A stretch of DNA of 64,000 nucleotides. It comes from Blattabacterium cuenoti (GTDB lineage: Bacteria > Bacteroidota > Bacteroidia > Flavobacteriales > Blattabacteriaceae). Location: NCBI RefSeq assembly GCF_014251575.1, contig NZ_CP059191.1:434001-498000 (forward strand). Direction: 5' to 3'. A model generated the notes under the pieces. It saw nothing but the letters and a program-made list of their open reading frames with translations. It was not told the DNA's origin and did not search any database. Made by a program: the position numbers and the translations under genes. Of this stretch, positions 56,619-64,000 are shown piece after piece (position 1 is the first letter of the stretch; each line of letters begins with the position of its first letter).

Positions 56619-57575
56619 CTATTCATCAAAATAACCCATGGAAATATACTTATTTTTTCTCTTTCTAATAAGAGATTCTATGTCAATAATAGATAATTCT
56701 TTATCATATTTTATGATCTGTTTTTTAACTATCTTATACGCTTTTTTTGGACAAAAATGAGCTCCACCTAAAGGTTCTTTAATGATATCATCTATAAGAT
56801 TTGACTTATACATATCTTCTGCCGTTAATTTTAATGCTTCTGCTGATTCCTCTTTTTTGTCCCATTTTCCCCAAAGAATTGTAGAACAACTTTCAGGAGA
56901 AATAACAGAAAACCAAGAATTTTCCATCATAGAAACTTTATCACCTATTCCAATTCCTAAAGCACCTCCACTAGCTCCTTCACCTATAATTAAAACAATA
57001 ATCGGAACTTTCAAACACATCATTTCATAAATATTTTTTCCAATAGCTTCCCCTTGACCTCTCTTTTCCGCTTCAATTCCAGGAAAAGCTCCTGGTGTAT
57101 CAATAAGAGTAACAACTGGTTTACGAAATTTTTCCGACAGTTTCATCAGACGCAAGGCTTTTCGATATCCTTCAGGATTAGGCATTCCAAATCTTCTGTA
57201 TTGTCTATCCTTAGTATTTTTTCCTTTCTGTGTTCCTATCAACATAAAAGTCTTATCTTCTATTTTTCCAAAACCTCCCACTATAGCTTTGTCATCTCCA
57301 AAATAACGATCTCCATGTAACTCTACAAAAGAATCTTTTTTTGTTATAGACTGTATATAATCTAAAGTATAAGGTCTATTTGGATGTCTAGATAATTGAA
57401 CTCTTTGCCAAGGAGTTAAATTGCTGTGCAATTTTTTAATTGTTTTTTCCAATTTAGATTGCAATTGGGAACAAACTTTTTTCATGTCTATTCCACTTTT
57501 TTTTTCTATAAGAATACACTTAATATACTGATCCTTAATTTCTTGTATAGGTTTTTCGAAGTCTAAGTATTCCAT
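56619..57575 (-). CDS. accA: Acetyl-CoA carboxylase carboxyltransferase alpha
   Basis: Alpha chain of the carboxyltransferase, 318 aa; forms malonyl-CoA for fatty acids with AccB, AccC and AccD. Seen: [78 protein letters not shown] and [14 protein letters not shown] 57575 gives [10 protein letters not shown], preferred to a TTG two codons earlier. It follows sdhB by 11 bp. Confidence 0.97.
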   Translation of the reverse strand: MEYLDFEKPIQEIKDQYIKCILIEKKSGIDMKKVCSQLQSKLEKTIKKLHSNLTPWQRVQLSRHPNRPYTLDYIQSITKKDSFVELHGDRYFGDDKAIVGGFGKIEDKTFMLIGTQKGKNTKDRQYRRFGMPNPEGYRKALRLMKLSEKFRKPVVTLIDTPGAFPGIEAEKRGQGEAIGKNIYEMMCLKVPIIVLIIGEGASGGALGIGIGDKVSMMENSWFSVISPESCSTILWGKWDKKEESAEALKLTAEDMYKSNLIDDIIKEPLGGAHFCPKKAYKIVKKQIIKYDKELSIIDIESLIRKRKNKYISMGYFDE

Positions 57576-57586
57576 AATCAAGAAAA

Positions 57587-58348
57587 TTATATAATAAATG
57601 AACGAATATATTCTTTATTCATCAAAGAAATATACTCTGTAGATATTCCTTTTGGACATTCTGCTTCACACGCTCTGGTATTAGTACAAGATCCAAACCC
57701 TTCTTCATCCATTTTATTCACCATATTTAATACTCTCTTTTTTCTTTCTATTTTTCCTTGAGGGAGAAAGGAAAATTGTGAAACTTTTGCTGAAACAAAT
57801 AACATGGCAGATCTATTTTTACATGCAGAAACACACGCTCCACAACCAATACATGTAGCCGCATCAAAAGCTTGATCGGCTTTATCTTTTGGAATAGGAA
57901 TCATATTTCCATCTATTGTTTTTCCTAATGTATTTACAGAAATAAAACCACCTGATATAATAATCCTATCAAAAGATGATCTATCTACAATAAGATCTTT
58001 AATTATAGGAAAAGGTTTGGCTCTCCAAGGCTCAATATATATAGTTTCACCATCACGAAAATGACGCATGTGTAATTGACAAGTAGTGATTAAATTATCA
58101 GGACCATGAGCTCTCCCATTAATATACAAAGAACACATTCCACAAATTCCTTCACGACAATCATGATCAAATGCTATAGTAGAAGATTCTTTCTTATCAC
58201 ATATGATTTGATTGTTCAAAAGATCTAGCATTTCTAAAAAAGAACTATTAGGAGATATATCATGAACTTGATAAGTTTTGAAATAACCTTTTTCTTTATT
58301 ATTTTTTTGTCTCCATATTTTTAATTTGAAATTCAGAAGTTGTTTCAT
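57587..58348 (-). CDS. sdhB: Succinate dehydrogenase iron-sulfur subunit
   Basis: Three-cluster electron-transfer subunit, 253 aa. Seen: the 2Fe-2S site [20 protein letters not shown] with a later Cys in TTCQLHM, the 4Fe-4S site [11 protein letters not shown], and the last cluster around [15 protein letters not shown]. The cluster pattern is that of the SQR/QFR superfamily B type with a di-heme anchor. It follows sdhA by 3 bp. Confidence 0.96.
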   Translation of the reverse strand: MKQLLNFKLKIWRQKNNKEKGYFKTYQVHDISPNSSFLEMLDLLNNQIICDKKESSTIAFDHDCREGICGMCSLYINGRAHGPDNLITTCQLHMRHFRDGETIYIEPWRAKPFPIIKDLIVDRSSFDRIIISGGFISVNTLGKTIDGNMIPIPKDKADQAFDAATCIGCGACVSACKNRSAMLFVSAKVSQFSFLPQGKIERKKRVLNMVNKMDEEGFGSCTNTRACEAECPKGISTEYISLMNKEYIRSFII

Positions 58349-58351
58349 ATT

Positions 58352-60388
58352 CTATTTATAAGAGCGTGATTGCACTTTTACAAAAGTATAATTTAAATTT
58401 TCTTTATGCATAATTTCATCACTAATAGACTTATTTTCTCTATATTCCCATACAGAAACATGTTGATAATGAAGATCATCGCGAAGAGCTTCTCCTTCTT
58501 TTGTTTGATATTCTTCTCTAAAATGACTTCCACAAGATTCTTTTCTACTCAAAGCATCCATAGCCATCAATTCACCCAATTCTAAAAAATCTGCTACACG
58601 TCCAGCTTTTTCTAATTCAGAATTTAATCCATCCTCAATTTTTCCAGGAACAAAAACATTTTTCCAAAATTCATCACGAAGTTCTTGTATCCTTTTTATG
58701 GCTTCAGATAATCCAACATGATTTCGACTCATTCCTACATTTTCCCACATAATATTTCCAAGTTTTTTATGAAAGAAATCAACAGGCAAGCTTCCATTGT
58801 TTTGAACAAGTTTTTTAATTCTATCTTTTACATTCTTTTCTGATTTATCAAATTCTTTATGTTGTGTAGATATTTTTTTTGATACTCTTATGTATCTAGA
58901 CAGATAATCTGCTATAGTGTATGGCAAAATGAAATATCCATCAGCTAATCCTTGCATTAATGCAGATGCTCCAAGTCTATTGGATCCATGATCAGAAAAA
59001 TTAGCTTCCCCTATTACATAACATCCAGGAATGGTTGACATTAAATTGTAATCGACCCACAATCCACCCATTGTATAATGAACTGCAGGATAAATCTTCA
59101 TAGGAGTTTTGTAAGGATTTTGATTAGTAATTTTTTCATACATATGAAATAAATTTCCATATTTAGATTCTATGATTTCTTCTCCAAAATTCATCTTTTC
59201 TAACTCACTAGGATTTATAATTCCAAGTTCATTCGCTTTTTCTTTTCCATATTTCTTTATGGAAGAATGAAAATCCAAAAATACACCTTCTTTGGTTTCA
59301 TTATCCTCTATTCCAAATCCTCTGTCACAACGTTCTTTAGCCGCTCTAGAAGCAACATCTCTTGGAACAAGATTTCCAAATGAAGGATAACGTCTTTCTA
59401 GATAATAATCTCTTTCTTCTTCACTTATATTTTCAGGATTTTTAGTTCCATTTCGAATATCAATGGCATCTTCCAATTTTTTTGGAACCCATATTCTTCC
59501 ATCATTTCTCAATGATTCAGACATCAATGTTAATTTAGATTGATAATTTCCATGTACTGGAATACAAGTAGGATGTATTTGTGTATAACAAGGATTAGCA
59601 AAGAATCCTCCTTTTTTATGAACTTTCCATATAGCACTAGCATTGGATCCCATTGCATTAGTGGATAAAAAAAATACATTTCCATAACCTCCTGATGCTA
59701 TTATTACAGCGTGCGCTGCATGCCTTTCTATTTTTCCAGAAATCAAATTTCTAGCAATAATCCCTCTAGCTACTCCTTCTATAATTACTAGATCAAGCAT
59801 TTCATGACGATTATACATCTTAATTCGACCTTTTCCTATTTGTCTAGACATAGCAGAATAACAAGATAATAACAGTTGTTGACCTGTTTGTCCTTTAGCA
59901 TAAAAGGTTCTGGAAACTTTTGTACCACCAAAAGATCTAGTTTCCAAATAACCAGCATAATCACGAGCAAATGGAACACCTTGAGCTACACATTGATCAA
60001 TAATATTAGAAGAAATTTCCGCTAAACGATAAACATTAGCCTCTCTAGATCTGTAATCACCTCCTTTGATTGTATCATAAAAAAGTTGATAAATAGAATC
60101 ATTATCTCCTTTATAATTTTTAGAAGCATTGATTCCTCCTTGAGCTGCTACAGAATGTGCTCTTCTAGGAGAATCTTGGTAACAAAAAGCTTTAACCTGA
60201 TAACCCAACTCAGATAAAGATGCACAAGCAGAACCCCCAGACAATCCAGTCCCAACAACAATAATTTCTATATTAGATCTGTTATTAGGAGATACTAATT
60301 TTAAAGTAGATTTTTGATTTTCCCATTTATGATTGATAGTACCACCTCCTGTAACTTTTGAATTTAACTTAAAAGAATTTTTAATCAT
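58352..60388 (-). CDS. sdhA: Succinate dehydrogenase / fumarate reductase flavoprotein
   Basis: FAD-linked catalytic subunit, about 678 aa, the long Bacteroidetes type. Seen: [19 protein letters not shown] (FAD), [14 protein letters not shown], with the covalent-FAD His in the HSVAAQGG word, [14 protein letters not shown], the active-site loop [17 protein letters not shown] and [19 protein letters not shown] 60388 is preferred to a TTG two codons earlier. With a menaquinone-type chain it can work in either direction; in a TCA-cycle symbiont succinate oxidation is the simplest assumption. Confidence 0.97.
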   Translation of the reverse strand: MIKNSFKLNSKVTGGGTINHKWENQKSTLKLVSPNNRSNIEIIVVGTGLSGGSACASLSELGYQVKAFCYQDSPRRAHSVAAQGGINASKNYKGDNDSIYQLFYDTIKGGDYRSREANVYRLAEISSNIIDQCVAQGVPFARDYAGYLETRSFGGTKVSRTFYAKGQTGQQLLLSCYSAMSRQIGKGRIKMYNRHEMLDLVIIEGVARGIIARNLISGKIERHAAHAVIIASGGYGNVFFLSTNAMGSNASAIWKVHKKGGFFANPCYTQIHPTCIPVHGNYQSKLTLMSESLRNDGRIWVPKKLEDAIDIRNGTKNPENISEEERDYYLERRYPSFGNLVPRDVASRAAKERCDRGFGIEDNETKEGVFLDFHSSIKKYGKEKANELGIINPSELEKMNFGEEIIESKYGNLFHMYEKITNQNPYKTPMKIYPAVHYTMGGLWVDYNLMSTIPGCYVIGEANFSDHGSNRLGASALMQGLADGYFILPYTIADYLSRYIRVSKKISTQHKEFDKSEKNVKDRIKKLVQNNGSLPVDFFHKKLGNIMWENVGMSRNHVGLSEAIKRIQELRDEFWKNVFVPGKIEDGLNSELEKAGRVADFLELGELMAMDALSRKESCGSHFREEYQTKEGEALRDDLHYQHVSVWEYRENKSISDEIMHKENLNYTFVKVQSRSYK

Positions 60389-60402
60389 TAACAAGAAAAA
60401 TA

Positions 60403-61074
60403 TTAGTTACTATTGATAAAAAACCAAATAGCGATAATAGAAAATCCAGAACAAATGAACCAAAAATAAAAAAAACCAAATCTTTGGATCCAAATCAACC
60501 TATTTTTATTGGACAATCCTAAAGATTGAAAAGAAGACTGAAATCCATGATTCAAATGAATTCCTAAAATAAAAAAGGAAAATACATATATGAATGTGTA
60601 CAAAGGGTTTTTAAATAAAGAAATAACTATATTATAATCAGAAGTTAAATGATTATTTGAATATTTCATGGGAATCATGAAATTTATGATATGTAAAATT
60701 AAAAAACATAAAATCAAAACTCCTGTATATATCATTGTACGACTGCTAAATGAAGTTGTTAAACAAGAATTCATAGCATAATCTACTTCTCCTTTTATTT
60801 TTTTATTTTTTAAATGCAATTTCACTCCAAATAAAATATGAATCAAAAAACCAGAGGCAAGTACATATTCCATGATTCTAACAAGTAAATTTTTTCTCAT
60901 AAAATAAACAGCTTCATTAAAAGATTGTTCTCCTGAAAAAAGAAAAAGATTAACAATCAAATGCAATAGTAAGAAAATCATTAAAAAAATACCTGTAGTT
61001 GCCATAACCACTTTTTTTCCAATAGAAGATCTAAAGAAATTACACTGATTCACTGACTGAACTAACTTGATCAT
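60403..61074 (-). CDS. sdhC: Succinate dehydrogenase cytochrome b subunit
   Basis: Single membrane anchor of 223 aa with five hydrophobic segments (about residues 22-45, 63-82, 110-132, 155-175, 195-215). His residues in [20 protein letters not shown] and ILHIINF are candidate ligands of two hemes b. This is the di-heme, one-protein anchor of class B enzymes (W. succinogenes and Bacteroidetes type), so no sdhD is expected. First gene of sdhC-sdhA-sdhB. A 28-bp gap separates it from nifS. Confidence 0.92.
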   Translation of the reverse strand: MIKLVQSVNQCNFFRSSIGKKVVMATTGIFLMIFLLLHLIVNLFLFSGEQSFNEAVYFMRKNLLVRIMEYVLASGFLIHILFGVKLHLKNKKIKGEVDYAMNSCLTTSFSSRTMIYTGVLILCFLILHIINFMIPMKYSNNHLTSDYNIVISLFKNPLYTFIYVFSFFILGIHLNHGFQSSFQSLGLSNKNRLIWIQRFGFFYFWFICSGFSIIAIWFFINSN

Positions 61075-61102
61075 CTAAGTAAATATAATAAGATATTTGA
61101 AA

Positions 61103-62275
61103 TTATGATAAATTTTTTTGTTTTCTGATTTTTTGTAAAGCTTCTATTAACAAATCTATGTCTTTTTTTTCATTAAAAATTCCAAAAGAAATTCTAATAG
61201 GCATCATTTTATTTAGTAAATTTTCATTTGTGATAGATTGAATTACATGAGACATTTTTTTCACGTTATTATTACAAGAACTTCCGTTAGAAACTGCTAC
61301 ACCCATTAAGTCCAAATGGAAATACAATAAATAATCTTTTTTTTTTGTCGGATATAAAAAATTTAATATAGAGGGAAGACTTTGATTAGGACAAGATGAT
61401 AGTCCGTTGAAAATAATATTTGGAATAATTTTTTTTAATTCTGAAATACAATAAAATTTTAAATCTTGTATTTTTTCCATGTGATGTGAAAAATTACAAC
61501 AAGATAACTGTAAAGCTTCTGAAAGTCCTGCTATTCCATGTGTATTTTCTGTTCCAGAACGAATTCCATATTCCTGAAACCCTCCAGTAATAAAATGTTT
61601 TATTTTTTTGATAATATGATTTCTAATAAAAACAAAACCTACTCCTTTTGGACCATAGAACTTATGGGCACTTGCAGTGGCAAAATCGAAAGATAATTTT
61701 TCCATATCAATAGGAAAATTACCGATCATCTGAATCGTATCTGAATGAAAATAAGCATTGTATTTTTGACATAAAAATATAACTTTATCTACCTCCAAAA
61801 GATTTCCAATTTCATTGTTTGCATACATTAGACTTACAAGTGTTTTTTTAGAAGAATTTCTTTTTAAAAGATCTTCCATATGATTTAAATTAATAACTCC
61901 TTTTTTTTGAATTTGAATGAAATTTACACATACTTTATATTTATAGGATAAATCTAAAACAGTTTGTAAAACAGAAGAATGTTCTAATTGAGAAGTCAAA
62001 ATATGTTTTACTCCTAAGTCTAATATAGAAGATCTTAATACAAGATTATTTGCCTCAGTCCCTCCAGAAGTAAAAATAATTTCAGAAGGAGATGCCATTA
62101 TGTTCTTTGCTATACGAATTCTAGATTCTTCTATTATAGAAAGAGCTTCTCTTCCATAACTGTGTTGTACGGAAGAAGGATTCCCAAATGAATATTTTAA
62201 TGTATTTACCATGACTTTGATGACTTCATTCCTCACAGGAGTTGTAGCTGCATTGTCTAAATATGCTCTTTTCAT
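61103..62275 (-). CDS. nifS: Cysteine desulfurase (IscS/NifS family)
   Basis: PLP enzyme releasing sulfur from cysteine for Fe-S clusters and tRNA thiolation, 390 aa. Seen: YLDNAATTPV, FTSGGTEANNLVL, the NNEIGNLLEVD word, PLP-lysine in ASAHKFYGPKGVGF, GTENTHGIAGL, and the mobile loop VSNGSSCNNN with catalytic Cys. The short active-site loop and length point to the IscS/NifS class I group. The Fe-S clusters of MiaB and SdhB in this window need such sulfur. Confidence 0.95.
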   Translation of the reverse strand: MKRAYLDNAATTPVRNEVIKVMVNTLKYSFGNPSSVQHSYGREALSIIEESRIRIAKNIMASPSEIIFTSGGTEANNLVLRSSILDLGVKHILTSQLEHSSVLQTVLDLSYKYKVCVNFIQIQKKGVINLNHMEDLLKRNSSKKTLVSLMYANNEIGNLLEVDKVIFLCQKYNAYFHSDTIQMIGNFPIDMEKLSFDFATASAHKFYGPKGVGFVFIRNHIIKKIKHFITGGFQEYGIRSGTENTHGIAGLSEALQLSCCNFSHHMEKIQDLKFYCISELKKIIPNIIFNGLSSCPNQSLPSILNFLYPTKKKDYLLYFHLDLMGVAVSNGSSCNNNVKKMSHVIQSITNENLLNKMMPIRISFGIFNEKKDIDLLIEALQKIRKQKNLS

Positions 62276-62297
62276 TAAAAAATTTCAGTTTTATATG

Positions 62298-62305
62298 CAA
62301 ATATA
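62298..62305 (-). promoter_or_regulatory. Putative -7 promoter element of nifS
   Basis: TATATTTG on the reverse strand matches TAnnTTTG, 22 bp before the ATG at 62275. A TTTG lies only 9 bp further up, too close for a normal -33. Confidence 0.45.
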
Positions 62306-62498
62306 TAATGTATTCAAATTCCGTATGTTAAAAATGTTTTTAAAAAAAACTCATCTTTAATTTTGTATATTTATCATAGTAACCCTTGATTCAGTTGAAG
62401 TCTTTTTGAAAAAGAAATTTTATAATTTCTGTTAAGTATTTTTTGTTTTAAAAATGTTATTAAAATGTCTATTTTATTTTTATTTAAATTGAGTAAAT

Positions 62499-64000
62499 AT
62501 GAAAATAAATGTTGGATTTTCGGTCCTCATGGGGTTTGTGATTGGAATTATTATATCTTATTTTTTTGGAAAAAAAACCATATTAAGAAAATATATTCAA
62601 TTATTAGAAAAAGCTAATTTTCAAGCTAAAAAAATCATAAAAAATGCGGAAAAAGAAGGTGAATCCATAAAAAAAAAGAAAATGCTTCAAGCAAAAGAAA
62701 AATTTATAGAACTTAAATCAAAACATGAAAAAGATGTTCATCTTAGAGAGAGAAAAATAATCGACATAGAAAGCAAAACAAAAGAAAAAGAAAATAGATT
62801 GTCTAGAGAAATAGAAATTTACTTTAAAAGAAACAATCGTTTAGAAGCACAAATACATGATTATGAAAAAAAATCAAAATTACTGAAAAATAATCAAGAA
62901 GAATTTAAAAATATGCAAATTAAGCAAATAGAATTGCTTGAAAAAATATCTAACTATTCTTCTGAAGAAGCTAAAAATGAGTTAATTGAAATTCTTAAAA
63001 GTGAAGCAAAAATCAAAGCACAATCTCACATTCAAAATATTATAGAAGAATCACAGTTAACTGCAAAAATAGAAGCCACAAAAATTGTGATTCAAGCTAT
63101 TCAAAGAATTGGAACGGAACAAGCCGTAGAGAACGCTGTCTCTGTTTTTAATATAGGATCAGATGATGTAAAAGGTCGCATCATTGGTCGAGAAGGAAGA
63201 AATATAAGGGCTTTAGAAAAAGCAACAGGAGTAGAAATTATTGTAGATGATACTCCAGAAGCTATTCTTTTATCTTGTTTCAATCCTATTCGTAGAGAAG
63301 TAGCTAGATTAGCTCTTCACAAATTAGTGATTGATGGACGTATACATCCTGCAAGAATTGAAGAGATAGTAGAAAAAACGGAAAAACAAATCGAAGAAGA
63401 AATAGTAGAAATAGGAAAAAAAAATATAATAGATTTAGGAATTCATGGCATTCATCCAGAATTAATTAGAATGATAGGAAGAATGAAATATCGCTCTTCT
63501 TATGGTCAGAACTTGTTACAACATTCTCGAGAAGTAGCACATTTGTCAGGAATATTGGCTTCTGAATTGGGATTGAATGCAAAATTAGCAAAACGTGCAG
63601 GTCTATTGCATGACATAGGTAAAGTTCCTGAAAGTGAATCAGAACTTCCTCATGCTATTTTAGGGATGCAATGGGCAGAGAAATATGGAGAAAATATGGA
63701 AGTTTGCAATGCTATAGGATCACATCATGATGAAATAGAGATGAAAGTCCTAATATCTCCTATAGTACAAGTTTCAGATTCCATTAGTGGAGCTCGTCCT
63801 GGAGTAAGAAGGAATACTTTTGAGTCCTATTCAAAAAGACTAAAAAACTTGGAAAATATAGCCTTTAGTTTTGATGGAGTTAATAAAGCTTTTGCTATAC
63901 AAGCAGGAAGAGAATTACGTGTTTTGGTAGAGAGCAATAAAATTGATGATAAAAAAGCTTTTCAGTTATCTTGTGATATAACAGAAAGAATAAAGAATGA
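62499..64000 (+). CDS. rny: Ribonuclease Y, 5' part
   Basis: Membrane-bound endoribonuclease starting mRNA decay. It starts at ATG 62499 ([16 protein letters not shown]) and runs off the right edge after 500 codons; about 20 C-terminal residues are missing. Seen: an N-terminal membrane helix (residues 6-24), a long Lys/Glu-rich coiled coil (about 30-195), a KH domain with [16 protein letters not shown] (about residue 226), and the HD domain with GLLHDIGK (His-Asp near 370) and GSHHDE. The upstream 223-bp gap to nifS is AT-rich; a possible -7 TAATTTTG lies at 62358-62365, but no other structure was recognised. Confidence 0.95.
   Translation, partial: MKINVGFSVLMGFVIGIIISYFFGKKTILRKYIQLLEKANFQAKKIIKNAEKEGESIKKKKMLQAKEKFIELKSKHEKDVHLRERKIIDIESKTKEKENRLSREIEIYFKRNNRLEAQIHDYEKKSKLLKNNQEEFKNMQIKQIELLEKISNYSSEEAKNELIEILKSEAKIKAQSHIQNIIEESQLTAKIEATKIVIQAIQRIGTEQAVENAVSVFNIGSDDVKGRIIGREGRNIRALEKATGVEIIVDDTPEAILLSCFNPIRREVARLALHKLVIDGRIHPARIEEIVEKTEKQIEEEIVEIGKKNIIDLGIHGIHPELIRMIGRMKYRSSYGQNLLQHSREVAHLSGILASELGLNAKLAKRAGLLHDIGKVPESESELPHAILGMQWAEKYGENMEVCNAIGSHHDEIEMKVLISPIVQVSDSISGARPGVRRNTFESYSKRLKNLENIAFSFDGVNKAFAIQAGRELRVLVESNKIDDKKAFQLSCDITERIKN

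Noticed and set aside
62358-62365. TAATTTTG as the rny promoter
   Set aside because: It fits TAnnTTTG, but it would leave a leader of about 130 nt and no -33 element, in DNA where such 8-mers arise often.

Overview
The window is a compact, AT-rich (roughly a quarter G+C by eye), gene-dense piece of a reduced Bacteroidetes/Flavobacteriales genome. The best overall match is Blattabacterium, the endosymbiont of cockroaches. Supporting signs are Bacteroidetes-type proteins (PUR/DUF3276, a DksA-like protein without zinc cysteines, a Flavobacteria-style omega subunit, ribosomal protein THX), Bacteroidetes promoter boxes of the TAnnTTTG type, few Shine-Dalgarno sequences, TTG or even ATT starts, intergenic gaps of a few bases, and no insertion sequences, phage or CRISPR. 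The genus call is an inference from this combination; no database was searched.

Layout. 1-4193: 5' part of lpdA, talC, and a reverse operon dapA-ftn-bamD-rpoZ plus an RRM protein. 4351-10967: forward block pncB, miaB, a sigma-54-type activator, lptE, secG, groES, groEL. 11029-13798: reverse kdsC, PUR protein, ABC exporter. 13893-15901: nusB-yajC-coaE-rpsTHX. 15898-19448: a membrane protease, NDH-2 and two menaquinone-type genes. 19533-29826: forward idi, PTPS, gcvT, MATE pump, DEAD-box helicase, aroC, miaA, then reverse tRNA-Val and folC, then forward glnS. 29839-42528: the large reverse transcription/translation cluster tRNA-Thr, -Tyr, -Gly, -Thr, tuf, tRNA-Trp, secE, nusG, rplK, rplA, rplJ, rplL, rpoB, rpoC. 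42613-47098: reverse ileS-dksA-like-lspA. 47163-49948: mutS and two tRNAs. 49930-62275: reverse guaB, then an orphan forward lipoprotein, then a long reverse run nifS, sdhC-A-B, accA, dnaB, lolE-like, glmM, rplS. 62499-64000: 5' part of rny.

Functionally the window covers core information processing (RNA polymerase, ribosomal proteins, EF-Tu, two tRNA synthetases, eight tRNAs, both enzymes of the ms2i6A37 tRNA modification), a minimal respiratory chain (NDH-2, a single-anchor succinate:quinone reductase, menaquinone-type genes), cofactor and amino-acid steps (pncB, coaE, folC, aroC, dapA, gcvT), and outer-membrane upkeep (bamD, lptE, kdsC, an ABC exporter, lspA, a Lol-type permease).

The most interesting signal is regulatory. 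A lone NtrC-type sigma-54 activator lies just upstream of groESL. groES is preceded by a 16-of-17 match to the -24/-12 sigma-54 promoter. Two nearly identical 15-bp palindromes sit before the activator's operon (5538-5552) and upstream of that promoter (8905-8919). This suggests a dedicated sigma-54 circuit for the chaperonin in a genome that has lost most regulation. Also notable are two genes whose conserved N-termini lack any ATG/GTG/TTG start (glnS, MATE), the 35-codon rpsTHX gene, and CDSs whose ends lie antisense inside tRNA genes.
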